From Mikania micrantha (Eukaryota > Streptophyta > Magnoliopsida > Asterales > Asteraceae), in assembly GCA_009363875.1 (NCBI GenBank), contig CM018681.1, forward strand, positions 44,765,510-44,829,509: a DNA stretch of 64,000 nt, written 5' to 3'. The notes beneath the pieces were generated by a model. That model had not been told where the DNA came from and searched no databases. It worked only from the letters and a program-made list of their open reading frames with translations. Below, in pieces: positions 26,996 through 40,849 of the stretch. The first letter of the stretch is position 1. Each line of letters begins with the position of its first letter. The position numbers and the translations under genes were made by a program.

Positions 26996-28928
26996 TGTGA
27001 CAACCAGTACCTGATCGTCAGGCAAGTTAGTACGGTACGTGTACTTTCACTATTTACTATGTGTAAATACAGTGTTTAAACAGTTGTGTGACAACAGAAC
27101 CCTGAAAACAAACAACAGTTGTATGTGTTTAAGTGAAAACTTAAATGCAATTGATACAACAACTCATGAGAAACAATAGTGTGTAAATAAATGACAAAAA
27201 CACATCGGTTGCAATCTGATATCCACAGATGACAAGAATCAGATGGCCGACAATACAATGAGAAATTAATGTGAATTCAATGTGAACAAAGTGAAAACAG
27301 GCAAGTTTAGTTGAGTCCGTCAGTGAGGAAGTACAATACAACACGTAAGTTCAGTATCTTTTCAGAATAACAAACTGACAGTGTGTTTGCATGGGTGAAT
27401 ATTAAACAGATGGCGTATTCTTGCTGGTGACGATTCACATGAATATATCTGTGGGTTTAACGTTCTGAATGATGTCCAATAATTAGAAAATCAAATCGAA
27501 AAGTATAGTCGTCGTCATGTTCGTACGGGTGACTATCCAAACGAATACGCGTGAAAACCGTACGATTCGATTAAACAGATAAATTAAACGTTTTAGAATT
27601 TTAAAAATAAACCGAAGATAACTAATTAATTTATTAGGAATTACCACCTAAAATAAGTTAGAAATAATTATTTTAAAAGGTCGTAACGTATCGTAACGAA
27701 GAAACCAAAAACCGACGCGTTGACGCGAAAACCGCAGAACCGAACGAACCCAGACATACTGAACGTTAAAAAAAAATTAAAAGATGACATTAAATGGCAT
27801 TTATTCATCCCCACCAACCCCATTTCTCTCCAAAAATTGTTCACTCTCTCTACTTTCTCTCACTAGAGATTGAAAACCTAAATCTCTCAATTCTTCACCA
27901 AATCAGGTGATTTTAGTGTCAAAACAACCACAATAACGAGTAGATCGTGAAAGTACAAAGAAACCAAGCCTTGGATCGATGAAAACAAGGTAAAATCGAG
28001 CTCAAGCATACTATTTTTAGGGTTTTCGTCATTCTCGAACGCCCAACTTTGCAGCCGGTTTTGGACCGCCGAAACCCATAGGAATTGCACGATAGTGATC
28101 TAGGATGGTGTAGGAACTCATGGAACGTATTGAACGGAGCAGGATTTTGGTAATAGCGTCGGAGGTGTGCTCGGCCAATGCTTGTAGGAATGAGCATCAC
28201 CTGATGCTGTGCAGGCGAATGGAACCATCCGAACGACTCCACGGGCGAAAGAACATTAGTTCGCACGAACTGGGGACGACCTTGTGAATCCTTGAGCAAA
28301 TGAACGGGTAGCATGCGAAGGATCAAGTCGTGAGCTTTCATTCGTGTGACCATCTTCATTCCTATAAAGATTACGACGAAGAAGAAGCATGTCATGTGAA
28401 TGGGTTCTTTCATGAGCTTTCATTCGTGTAACCACCTTCGTTCGCATGGCTATCACGACCGAAGGAGAGAGTGCCAAACGAATGGACACATTCGTGAACT
28501 CCATTCATTAGTCTTCTTTCGAAGGACCATTCATTCGTGGGGTCATCCTCACTTTGTCCGAACCATGGAGCCAGGTATGCGAATGATGCTCATTCGTGTT
28601 TCGGTTTCATTCGCCAAGAAATCATACGATAATGAGCTAGGTTATATAACGAATTCACAACAAGAAAAAGGGGGTATGTTAACCGATTTCTATGACAATC
28701 AATACCAAAGGATTTCATTATCAAAGTTCTAAACCTCTTTAAATATGTAAACACTAATCTTAACAATCAGTTTGGTTAGAAGTGGAGATTATCATATAGA
28801 ACCATAATCAAGGGATTAGCATTGAGATGGTCCAAAGATGAGTTACAAGGTGTAACTAACAACCCTAGTTACATAGATCTAAGTTTAATGAGTTCTAACC
28901 AAATAAGCTAAGTATAGTTCATCATAAT
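26996..28928 (+). repeat. Array monomer U15
   Basis: Length 1933 bp. It differs from U5-U14 by GCGAAAACCGCAG for GCGAAACCGTGCAG near 27726, ACGACGAAGAAGAAGC for ACGACCGAAGAAGC near 28373, and AACGAATTC for AACAAATTC near 28649. The last change creates an EcoRI-type GAATTC site shared with U16. Confidence 0.93.
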
Positions 28929-30670
28929 TGTGACAACCAGTACCTGATCGTCAGGCAAGTTAGTACGGTACGTGTACTTTCACTATTTACTATGTGTAAA
29001 TACAGTGTTTAAACAGTTGTGTGACAACAGAACCCTGAAAAACAAACAACAGTTGTATGTGTTTAAGTGAAAACTTAAATGCAATTGATACAACAACTCA
29101 TGAGAAACAATAGTGTGTAAATAAATGACAAAAACACATCGGTTGCAATCTGATATCCACAGATGACAAGAATCAGATGGCCGACAATACAATGAGAAAT
29201 TAATGTGAATTCAATGTGAACAAAGTGAAAACAGGCAAGTTTAGTTGAGTCCGTCAGTGAGGAAGTACAATACAACACGTAAGTTCAGTATCTTTTCAGA
29301 ATAACAAACTGACAGTGTGTTTGCATGGGTGAATATTAAACAGATGGCGTATTCTTGCTGGTGACGATTCACATGAATATATCTGTGGGTTTAACGTTCT
29401 GAATGATGTCCAATAATTAGAAAATCAAATCGAAAAGTATAGTCGTCGTCATGTTCGTACGGGTGACTATCCAAACGAATACGCGTGAAAACCGTACGAT
29501 TCGATTAAACAGATAAATTAAACGTTTTAGAATTTTAAAAATAAACCGAAGATAACTAATTAATTTATTAGGAATTACCACCTAAAATAAGTTAGAAATA
29601 ATTATTTTAAAAGGTCGTAACGTATCGTAACGAAGAAACCAAAAACCGACGCGTTGACGCGAAACCGTGCAGAACCGAACGAACCCAGACATACTGAACG
29701 TTAAAAAAAAATTAAAAGATGACATTAAATGGCATTTATTCATCCCCACCAACCCCATTTCTCTCCAAAAATTGTTCACTCTCTCTACTTTCTCTCACTA
29801 GAGATTGAAAACCTAAATCTCTCAATTCTTCACCAAATCAGGTGATTTTAGTGTCAAAACAACCACAATAACGAGTAGATCGTGAAAGTACAAAGAAACC
29901 AAGCCTTGGATCGATGAAAACAAGGTAAAATCGAGCTCAAGCATACTATTTTTAGGGTTTTCGTCATTCTCGAACGCCCAACTTTGCAGCCGGTTTTGGA
30001 CCGCCGAAACCCATAGGAATTGCACGATAGTGATCTAGGATGGTGTAGGAACTCATGGAACGTATTGAAACGGAGCAGGATTTTGGTAATAGCGTCGGAG
30101 GTGTGCTCGGCCAATGCTTGTAGGAATGAGCATCACCTGATGCTGTGCAGGCGAATGGAACCATCCGAACGACTCCACGGGCGAAAGAACATTAGTTCGC
30201 ACGAACTGGGGACGACCTTGTGAATCCTTGAGCAAATGAACGGGTAGCATGCGAAGGATCAAGTCGTGAGCTTTCATTCGTGTGACCATCTTCATTCCTA
30301 TAAAGATTACGACCGAAGAAGCATGTCATGTGAATGGGTTTTTCATGAGCTTTCATTCGTGTAACCACCTTCGTTCGCATGGCTATCACGACCGAAGGAG
30401 AGAGTGCCAAACGAATGGACACATTCGTGAACTCCATTCATTAGTCTTCTTTCGAAGGACCATTCATTCGTGGGGTCATCCTCACTTTGTCCGAACCATG
30501 GAGCCAGGTATGCGAATGATGCTCATTCGTGTTTCGGTTTCATTCGCCAAGAAATCATACGATAATGAGCTAGGTTATATAACGAATTCACAACAAGAAA
30601 AAGGGGGTATGTTAACCGATTTCTATGACAATCAATACCAAAGGATTTCATATCAAAAGTTCTGAAACCT
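28929..30670 (+). repeat. Array monomer U16, right end deleted
   Basis: The monomer carries extra A insertions near 29040 and 30068, a lost C in GGGTTTTTCATG near 30339, and the GAATTC variant shared with U15. It breaks off near 30670, about 190 bp before its expected end, and joins directly to an interior part of the next monomer. Confidence 0.9.
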
Positions 30671-32172
30671 CTTGTGGGTGTAACGTCTGAATGAGTCCCA
30701 ATAATTAGGAAAACAAAAATCGAAAAGTATATTCGTCGTAATGTTCGTACGGGGGACCTATCCAACGAATACCGCGGTGGAATTGAAAACCGACGATTCG
30801 ATTTTTTTTAAACAGATATAAATTAAAAGTTTTAGAATTTTAAAAATAAACCGAAGATAAAATTAATTTATTAGGAATTACCACCTAAAATAAGTAGAAA
30901 TAATCTATTTTTAAACGGTCGTAAAGTGTATCGTAACGAAAGAAACCAAAAACCGACGCGTTGACGCGGGGAAACCGTTGCAAGAACCGAAACGAACCCA
31001 GACATACTGAACGTTAAAAAAATTAAAAGATGACATTAAATGGCATTTATTCATCCCCACCAACCCCATTTCTCTCCAAAAATTGTTCACTCTCTCTACT
31101 TTCTCTCACTAGAGATTGAAAACCTAAATCTCTCAATTCTTCACCAAATCAGGTGATTTTAGTGTCAAAACAACCACAATAACGAGTAGATCGTGAAAGT
31201 ACAAAGAAACCAAGCCTTGGATCGATGAAAACAAGGTAAAATCGAGCTCAAGCATACTATTTTTAGGGTTTTCGTCATTCTCGAACGCCCAACTTTGCAG
31301 CCGGTTTTGGACCGCCGAAACCCATAGGAATTGCACGATAGTGATCTAGGATGGTGTAGGAACTCATGGAACGTATTGAACGGAGCAGGATTTTGGTAAT
31401 AGCGTCGGAGGTGTGCTCGGCCAATGCTTGTAGGAATGAGCATCACCTGATGCTGTGCAGGCGAATGGAACCATCCGAACGACTCCACGGGCGAAAGAAC
31501 ATTAGTTCGCACGAACTGGGGACGACCTTGTGAATCCTTGAGCAAATGAACGGGTAGCATGCGAAGGATCAAGTCGTGAGCTTTCATTCGTGTGACCATC
31601 TTCATTCCTATAAAGATTACGACCGAAGAAGCATGTCATGTGAATGGGTTCTTTCATGAGCTTTCATTCGTGTAACCACCTTCGTTCGCATGGCTATCGA
31701 GACCGAAGGAGAGAGTGCCAAACGAATGGACACATTCGTGAACTCCATTCATTAGTCTTCTTTCGAAGGACCATTCATTCGTGGGGTCATCCTCACTTTG
31801 TCCGAACCATGGAGCCAGGTATGCGAATGATGCTCATTCGTGTTTCGGTTTCATTCGCCAAGAAATCATACGATAATGAGCTAGGTTATATAACAAATTC
31901 ACAACAAGAAAAAGGGGGTATGTTAACCGATTTCTATGACAATCAATACCAAAGGATTTCATTATCAAAGTTCTAAACCTCTTTAAATATGTAAACACTA
32001 ATCTTAACAATCAGTTTGGTTAGAAGTGGAGATTATCATATAGAACCATAATCAAGGGATTAGCATTGAGATGGTCCAAAGATGAGTTACAAGGTGTAAC
32101 TAACAACCCTAGTTACATAGATCTAAGTTTAATGAGTTCTAACCAAATAAGCTAAGTATAGTTCATCATAAT
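30671..32172 (+). repeat. Array monomer U17, left end deleted and degenerate
   Basis: It starts about 455 bp into the unit, so roughly 640 bp spanning the U16/U17 boundary is missing. The first ~340 bp (to about 31010) carry many small indels and substitutions. From 31015 on, the sequence is canonical except for TATCGAGACC in place of TATCACGACC near 31697. The A-run is 7 long. Confidence 0.9.
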
Positions 32173-34105
32173 TGTGACAACCAGTACCTGATCGTCAGGC
32201 AAGTTAGTACGGTACGTGTACTTTCACTATTTACTATGTGTATACAGTGTTTAAACAGTTGTGTGACAACAGAACCCTGAAAACAAACAACAGTTGTATG
32301 TGTTTAAGTGAAAACTTAAATGCAATTGATACAACAACTCATGAGAAACAATAGTGTGTAAATAAATGACAAAAACACATCGGTTGCAATCTGATATCCA
32401 CAGATGACAAGAATCAGATGGCCGACAATACAATGAGAAATTAATGTGAATTCAATGTGAACAAAGTGAAAACAGGCAAGTTTAGTTGAGTCCGTCAGTG
32501 AGGAAGTACAATACAACACGTAAGTTCAGTATCTTTTCAGAATAACAAACTGACAGTGTGTTTGCATGGGTGAATATTAAACAGATGGCGTATTCTTGCT
32601 GGTGACGATTCACATGAATATATCTGTGGGTTTAACGTTCTGAATGATGTCCAATAATTAGAAAATCAAATCGAAAAGTATAGTCGTCGTCATGTTCGTA
32701 CGGGTGACTATCCAAACGAATACGCGTGAAAACCGTACGATTCGATTAAACAGATAAATTAAACGTTTTAGAATTTTAAAAATAAACCGAAGATAACTAA
32801 TTAATTTATTAGGAATTACCACCTAAAATAAGTTAGAAATAATTATTTTAAAAGGTCGTAACGTATCGTAACGAAGAAACCAAAAACCGACGCGTTGACG
32901 CGAAACCGTGCAGAACCGAACGAACCCAGACATACTGAACGTTAAAAAAAAATTAAAAGATGACATTAAATGGCATTTATTCATCCCCACCAACCCCATT
33001 CTCTCCAAAAATTGTTCACTCTCTCTACTTTCTCTCACTAGAGATTGAAAACCTAAATCTCTCAATTCTTCACCAAATCAGGTGATTTTAGTGTCAAAAC
33101 AACCACAATAACGAGTAGATCGTGACGTGAAAGTACAAAGAAACCAAGCCTTGGATCGATGAAAACAAGGTAAAATCGAGCTCAAGCATACTATTTTTAG
33201 GGTTTTCGTCATTCTCGAACGCCCAACTTTGCAGCCGGTTTTGGACCGCCGAAACCCATAGGAATTGCACGATAGTGATCTAGGATGGTGTAGGAACTCA
33301 TGGAACGTATTGAACGGAGCAGGATTTTGGTAATAGCGTCGGAGGTGTGCTCGGCCAATGCTTGTAGGAATGAGCATCACCTGATGCTGTGCAGGCGAAT
33401 GGAACCATCCGAACGACTCCACGGGCGAAAGAACATTAGTTCGCACGAACTGGGGACGACCTTGTGAATCCTTGAGCAAATGAACGGGTAGCATGCGAAG
33501 GATCAAGTCGTGAGCTTTCATTCGTGTGACCATCTTCATTCCTATAAAGATTACGACCGAAGAAGCATGTCATGTGAATGGGTTCTTTCATGAGCTTTCA
33601 TTCGTGTAACCACCTTCGTTCGCATGGCTATCACGACCGAAGGAGAGAGTGCCAAACGAATGGACACATTCGTGAACTCCATTCATTAGTCTTCTTTCGA
33701 AGGACCATTCATTCGTGGGGTCATCCTCACTTTGTCCGAACCATGGAGCCAGGTATGCGAATGATGCTCATTCGTGTTTCGGTTTCATTCGCCAAGAAAT
33801 CATACGATAATGAGCTAGGTTATATAACAAATTCACAACAAGAAAAAGGGGGTATGTTATTAACGATTTCTATGACAATCAATACCAAAGGATTTCATTA
33901 TCAAAGTTCTAAACCTCTTTAAATATGTAAACACTAATCTTAACAATCAGTTTGGTTAGAAGTGGAGATTATCATATAGAACCATAATCAAGGGATTAGC
34001 ATTGAGATGGTCCAAAGATGAGTTACAAGGTGTAACTAACAACCCTAGTTACATAGATCTAAGTTTAATGAGTTCTAAACAAATAAGCTAAGTATAGTTC
34101 ATAAT
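32173..34105 (+). repeat. Array monomer U18
   Basis: Length 1933 bp. It has scattered small indels: GTGTATACAG (two bases lost) near 32238, CCCCATTCTC near 32997, a duplicated CGTGA near 33121, GTTATTAACG near 33857, and CATAATTG shortened at the right end. Confidence 0.92.
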
Positions 34106-36065
34106 TGTGACAACCAGTACCTGATCGTCAGGCAAGTTAGTACGGTACGTGTACTTTCACTATTTACTATGTGTAAATACAGTGTTTAAACAGTTGTGTG
34201 ACAACAGAACCCTGAAAACAAACAACAGTTGTATGTGTTTAAGTGAAAACTTAAATGCAATTGATACAACAACTCATGAGAAACAATAGTGTGTAAATAA
34301 ATGACAAAAACACATCGGTTGCAATCTGATATCCACAGATGACAAGAATCAGATGGCCGACAATACAATGAGAAATTAATGTGAATTCAATGTGAACAAA
34401 GTGAAAACAGGCAAGTTTAGTTGAGTCCGTCAGTGAGGAAGTACAATACAACACGTAAGTTCAGTATCTTTTCAGAATAACAAACTGACAGTGTGTTTGC
34501 ATGGGTGAATATTGATGTGTGTCTTGCTGGTGTATATCATGATGATGAAATGATAGCTGTAGTGTTATACGATTCACATGAATAATCTGTGGGTTTAACG
34601 TTCTGAAATGTCCAATAATTAGAAAATCAAATCGAAAAGTATAGTCGTCGTCATGTTCGTACGGGTGACTATCCAAACGAATACGCGTGAAAACCGTACG
34701 ATTCGATTAAACAGATAAATTAAACGTTTTAGAATTTTAAAAATAAACCGAAGATAACTAATTAATTTATTAGGAATTACCACCTAAAATAAGTTAGAAA
34801 TAATTATTTTAAAAGGTCGTAACGTATCGTAACGAAGAAACCAAAAAACCGACGCGTTGACGCGAAACCGTGCAGAACCGAACGAACCCAGACATACTGA
34901 ACGTTAAAAAAAAAATTAAAAGATGACATTAAATGGCATTTATTCATCCCCACCAACCCCATTTCTCTCCAAAAATTGTTCACTCTCTCTACTTTCTCTC
35001 ACTAGAGATTGAAAACCTAAATCTCTCAATTCTTCACCAAATCAGGTGATTTTAGTGTCAAAACAACCACAATAACGAGTAGATCGTGAAAGTACAAAGA
35101 AACCAAGCCTTGGATCGATGAAAACAAGGTAAAATCGAGCTCAAGCATACTATTTTAGGGTTTTCGTCATTCTCGAACGCCCAACTTTGCAGCCGGTTTT
35201 GGACCGCCGAAACCCATAGGAATTGCACGATAGTGATCTAGGATGGTGTAGGAACTCATGGAACGTATTGAACGGAGCAGGATTTTGGTAATAGCGTCGG
35301 AGGTGTGCTCGGCCAATGCTTGTAGGAATGAGCATCACCTGATGCTGTGCAGGCGAATGGAACCATCCGAACGACTCCACGGGCGAAAGAACATTAGTTC
35401 GCACGAACTGGGGACGACCTTGTGAATCCTTGAGCAAATGAACGGGTAGCATGCGAAGGATCAAGTCGTGAGCTTTCATTCGTGTGACCATCTTCATTCC
35501 TATAAAGATTACGACCGAAGAAGCATGTCATGTGAATGGGTTCTTTCATGAGCTTTCATTCGTGTAACCACCTTCGTTCGCATGGCTATCACGACCGAAG
35601 GGAGAGAGTGCCAAACGAATGGACACATTCGTGAACTCCATTCATTAGTCTTCTTTCGAAGGACCATTCATTCGTGGGGTCATCCTCACTTTGTCCGAAC
35701 CATGGAGCCAGGTATGCGAATGATGCTCATTCGTGTTTCGGTTTCATTCGCCAAGAAATCATACGATAATGAGCTAGGTTATATAACAAATTCACAACAA
35801 GAAAAAGGGGGTATGTTAACCGATTTCTATGACAATCAATACCAAAGGATTTCATTATCAAAGTTCTAAACCTCTTTAAAAATGTAAACACTAATCTTAA
35901 CAATCAGTTTGGTTAGAAGTGGAGATTATCATATAGAACCATAATCAAGGGATTAGCATTGAGATGGTCCAAAGATGAGTTACAAGGTGTAACTAACAAC
36001 CCTAGTTACATAGATCTAAGTTTAATGAGTTCTAACCAAATAAGCTAAGTATAGTTCATCATAAT
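34106..36065 (+). repeat. Array monomer U19 with a replaced segment
   Basis: Length 1960 bp. From about 34513 to 34570 the usual ATTAAACAGATGGCG...GGTGACGATTC stretch is replaced by a longer AT/TGA-rich sequence (including TATATCATGATGATG) before the CGATTCACATG anchor resumes. It also has a 10-A run, an extra A near 34852, a missing T near 35154, an extra G near 35601 and CTTTAAAAATG near 35875. Confidence 0.9.
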
Positions 36066-37641
36066 TGTGACAACCAGTACCTGATCGTCAGGCAAGTTAG
36101 TACGGTACGTGTACTTTCACTATTTACTATGTGTAAATACAGTGTTTAAACAGTTGTGTGACAACAGAACCCTGAAAACAAACAACAGTTGTATGTGTTT
36201 AAGTGAAAACTTAAATGCAATTGATACAACAACTCATGAGAAACAATAGTGTGTAAATAAATGACAAAAACACATCGGTTGCAATCTGATATCCACAGAT
36301 GACAAGAATCAGATGGCCGACAATACAATGAGAAATTAATGTGAATTCAATGTGAACAAAGTGAAAACAGGCAAGTTTAGTTGAGTCCGTCAGTGAGGAA
36401 GTACAATACAACACGTAAGTTCAGTATCTTTTCAGAATAACAAACTGACAGTGTGTTTGCATGGGTGAATATTAAACAGATGGCGTATTATTCTTGCTGG
36501 TGACGATTCACATGAATATATCTGTGGGTTTAACGTTCTGAATGATGTCCAATAATTAGAAAATCAAATCGAAAAGTATAGTCGTCGTCATGTTCGTACG
36601 GGTGACTATCCAAACGAATACGCGTGAAAAACCGTACGATTCGATTAAACAGATAAATTAAACGTTTTAGAATTTTAAAAATAAACCGAAGATAACTAAT
36701 TAATTTATTAGGAATTACCACCTAAAATAAGTTAGAAATAATTATTTAAAAGGTCGTAACGTATCGTAACGAAGAAACCAAAAACCGACGCGTTGACGCG
36801 AAACCGTGCAGAACCGAACGAACCCAGACATACTGAACGTTAAAAAAAATTAAAAGATGACATTAAATGGCATTTATTCATCCCCACCAACCCCATTTCT
36901 CTCCAAAAATTGTTCACTCTCTCTACTTTCTCTCACTAGAGATTGAAAACCTAAATCTCTCAATTCTTCACCAAATCAGGTGATTTTAGTGTCAAAACAA
37001 CCACAATAACGAGTAGATCGTGAAAGTACAAGAAACCAAGCCTGGATCGATGAAAACAAGGTAAAATCGAGCTCAAGCATACTTTTTAGGGTTTTCGTCA
37101 TTCTCGAACGCCCAACTTTGCAGCGGTTTTGGACCGCCGAAACCCATAGGAATTGCACGATAGTGATCTAGGAGGATGGTGTAGGAACTCATGGAACGTA
37201 TTGAACGGAGCAGGATTTTGGTAATAGCGTCGGAGGTGTGCTCGGCCAATGCTTGTAGGAATGAGCATCACCTGATGCTGTGTGCAGGCGAATGGAAACA
37301 TCCGAACGACTCCACGGGCGAAAGAACATTAGTTCGCACGAACTGGGGACGACCTTGTGAATCCTTGAGCAAATGAACGGGTAGCATGCGAAGGATCAAG
37401 TCGTGAGCTTTCATTCGTGTGACCATCTTCATTCCTATAAAGATTACGACCGAAGAAGCATGTCATGTGAATGGGTTCTTTCATGAGCTTTCATTCGTGT
37501 AACCACCTTCGTTCGCATGGCTATCACGACCGAAGGAGAGAGTGCCAACGAATGGACACATTCGTGAACTCCATTCATTAGTCTTCTTTCGAAGGACCAT
37601 TCATTCGTTGGGGTCATCCTCACTTTGTCCGAACCATGGAG
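36066..37641 (+). repeat. Array monomer U20, cut by assembly gap
   Basis: It starts normally but carries more than ten 1-3 bp indels in its second half: GTATTATTC near 36485, GTGAAAAACC, ATTTAAAAGG, GTACAAGAAACC, AAGCCTGG, GCAGCGG, AGGAGGATGG, TGTGTGCAGG, GCCAACGAATG and CGTTGGGGTC. It ends about 1576 bp into the unit at the N run. The indel pattern looks like low consensus quality next to a gap. Confidence 0.9.
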
Positions 37642-37741
37642 NNNNNNNNNNNNNNNNNNNNNNNNNNNNNNNNNNNNNNNNNNNNNNNNNNNNNNNNNNN
37701 NNNNNNNNNNNNNNNNNNNNNNNNNNNNNNNNNNNNNNNNN
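37642..37741. other. Assembly gap (100 N)
   Basis: Exactly 100 N bases, the usual placeholder for unknown length. Sequence stops about 1576 bp into one monomer and resumes about 750 bp into another. The true gap is probably about 1.1 kb plus any whole number of ~1.93 kb monomers, so the copy number in this window is a minimum. Confidence 0.98.
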
Positions 37742-38918
37742 CGAACCCAGACATACTGAACGTTGTTAAAAAAAATTAAAAGATGACATTAAATGGCATT
37801 TATTCATCCCCACCAACCCATTTCTCTCCAAAAATTGTTCACTCTCTTACTTTCTCTCACTAGAGATTGAAAACCTAAATCTCTCAATTCTTCACCAAAT
37901 CAGGTGATTTTAGTGTCAAAAACAACCACAATAACGAGTAGATCGTGAAAGTACAAAGAAACCAAGCCTTGGATCGATAAACAAGGTAAAATTCGAGCTC
38001 AAGCATACTATTTTTAGGTTTTCGTCATTCTCGAACGCCCAACTTTGCAGCCGGTTTTGGACCGCCGAAACCCATAGGAATTGCACGATAGTGATCTAGG
38101 ATGGTGTAGAACTCATGGAACGTATTGAACGGAGCAGGATTTTTGGTAATAGCGTCGGAGGTGTGCTCGGCCAATGCTTGTAGGAATGAGCATCACCTGA
38201 TGCTGTGCAGGCGAATGGAACCATCCGAACGACTCCACGGGCGAAAGAACATTAGTTCGCACGAACTGGGGACGACCTTGTGAATCCTTGAGCAAATGAA
38301 CGGGTAGCATGCGAAGGATCAAGTCGTGAGCTTTCATTCGTGTGACCATCTTCATTCCTATAAAGATTACGACCGAAGAAGCATGTCATGTGAATGGGTT
38401 CTTTCATGAGCTTTCATTCGTGTAACCACCTTCGTTCATGGCTATCACGACCGAAGGAGAGAGTGCCAAACGAATGGACACATTCGTGAACTCCATTCAT
38501 TAGTCTTTCTTTCGAAGACCATTCATTCGTGGGGTCATCCTCACTTTGTCCGAACCATGGAGCCAGGTATGCGAATGATGCTCATTCGTGTTTCGGTTTC
38601 ATTCGCCAAGAAATCATACGATAATGAGCTAGGTTATATAACAAATTCACAACAAGAAAAAGGGGTATGTTAACCGATTTCTATGACAATCAATACCAAA
38701 GGATTTCATTATCAAAGTTCTAAACCTCTTTAAAATGTAAACACTAATCTTAACAATCAGTTTGGTTAGAAGTGGAGATTATCATATAGAACCATAATCA
38801 AGGGATTAGCATTGAGATGGTCCAAAGATGAGTTACAAGGTGTAACTAACAACCCTAGTTACATAGATCTAAGTTTAATGAGTTCTAACCAAATAAGCTA
38901 AGTATAGTTCATCATAAT
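37742..38918 (+). repeat. Array monomer U21, left part lost in gap
   Basis: It resumes at CGAACCCAGACATAC. It has many single-base indels: ACGTTGTTAAAA, CCAACCCATT, CTCTCTTACTTT, GTCAAAAACAACC, GATCGATAAACAAGG, AAATTCGAGC, a lost G in the telobox, GTAGAACTC, GATTTTTGG and GTTCATGGC. These resemble those in U20 on the other side of the gap. Confidence 0.9.
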
Positions 38919-40849
38919 TGTGACAACCAGTACCTGATCGTCAGGCAAGTTAGTACGGTACGTGTACTTTCACTATTTACTATGTGTAAATACAGTGTTT
39001 AAACAGTTGTGTGACAACAGAACCCTGAAAACAAACAACAGTTGTATGTGTTTAAGTGAAAACTTAAATGCAATTGATACAACAACTCATGAGAAATAAT
39101 AGTGTGTAAATAAATGACAAAAACACATCGGTTGCAATCTGATATCCACAGATGACAAGAATCAGATGGCCGACAATACAATGAGAAATTAATGTGAATT
39201 CAATGTGAACAAAGTGAAAACAGGCAAGTTTAGTTGAGTCCGTCAGTGAGGAAGTACAATACAACACGTAAGTTCAGTATCTTTTCAGAATAACAAACTG
39301 ACAGTGTGTTTGCATGGGTGAATATTAAACAGATGGCGTATTCTTGCTGGTGACGATTCACATGAATATATCTGTGGGTTTAACGTTCTGAATGATGTCC
39401 AATAATTAGAAAATCAAATCGAAAAGTATAGTCGTCGTCATGTTCGTACGGGTGACTATCCAAACGAATACGCGTGAAAACCGTACGATTCGATTAAACA
39501 GATAAATTAAACGTTTTAGAATTTTAAAAATAAACCGAAGATAACTAATTAATTATTAGGAATTACCACCTAAAATAAGTTAGAAATAATTATTTTAAAA
39601 GGTCGTAACGTATCGTAACGAAGAAACCAAAAACCGACGCGTTGACGCGAAACCGTGCAGAACCGAACGAACCCAGACATACTGAACGTTAAAAAAAAAT
39701 TAAAAGATGACATTAAATGGCATTTATTCATCCCCACCAACCCCATTTCTCTCCAAAAATTGTTCACTCTCTCTACTTTCTCTCACTAGAGATTGAAAAC
39801 CTAAATCTCTCAATTCTTCACCAAATCAGGTGATTTTAGTGTCAAAACAACCACAATAACGAGTAGATCGTGAAAGTACAAAGAAACCAAGCCTTGGATC
39901 GATGAAAACAAGGTAAAATCGAGCTCAAGCATACTATTTTTAGGGTTTTCGTCATTCTCGAACGCCCAACTTTGCAGCCGGTTTTGGACCGCCGAAACCC
40001 ATAGGAATTGCACGATAGTGATCTAGGATGGTGTAGGAACTCATGGAACGTATTGAACGGAGCAGGATTTTGGTAATAGCGTCGGAGGTGTGCTCGGCCA
40101 ATGCTTGTAGGAATGAGCATCACCTGATGCTGTGCAGGCGAATGGAACCATCCGAACGACTCCACGGGCGAAAGAACATTAGTTCGCACGAACTGGGGAC
40201 GACCTTGTGAATCCTTGAGCAAATGAACGGGTAGCATGCGAAGGATCAAGTCGTGAGCTTTCATTCGTGTGACCATCTTCATTCCTATAAAGATTACGAC
40301 CGAAGAAGCATGTCATGTGAATGGGTTCTTTCATGAGCTTTCATTCGTGTAACCACCTTCGTTCGCATGGCTATCACGACCGAAGGAGAGAGTGCCAAAC
40401 GTATGGACACATTCGTGAACTCCATTCATTAGTCTTCTTTCGAAGGACCATTCATTCGTGGGGTCATCCTCACTTTGTCCGAACCATGGAGCCAGGTATG
40501 CGAATGATGCTCATTCGTGTTTCGGTTTCATTCGCCAAGAAATCATACGATAATGAGCTAGGTTATATAACAAATTCACAACAAGAAAAAAGGGGTATGT
40601 TAACCGATTTCTATGACAATCAATACCAAAGGATTTCATTATCAAAGTTCTAAACCTCTTTAAAAATGTAAACACTAATCTTAACAATCAGTTTGGTTAG
40701 AAGTGGAGATTATCATATAGAACCATAATCAAGGGATTAGCATTGAGATGGTCCAAAGATGAGTTACAAGGTGTAACTAACAACCCTAGTTACATAGATC
40801 TAAGTTTAATGAGTTCTAACCAAATAAGCTAAGTATAGTTCATCATAAT
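38919..40849 (+). repeat. Array monomer U22
   Basis: Length 1931 bp. Diagnostic states are GAGAAATAATAG (for GAGAAACAATAG) near 39091, AATTAATTATTAGG near 39547, AAACGTATGG near 40398, and CTTTAAAAATG near 40660. The first is shared only with U23. Confidence 0.93.
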
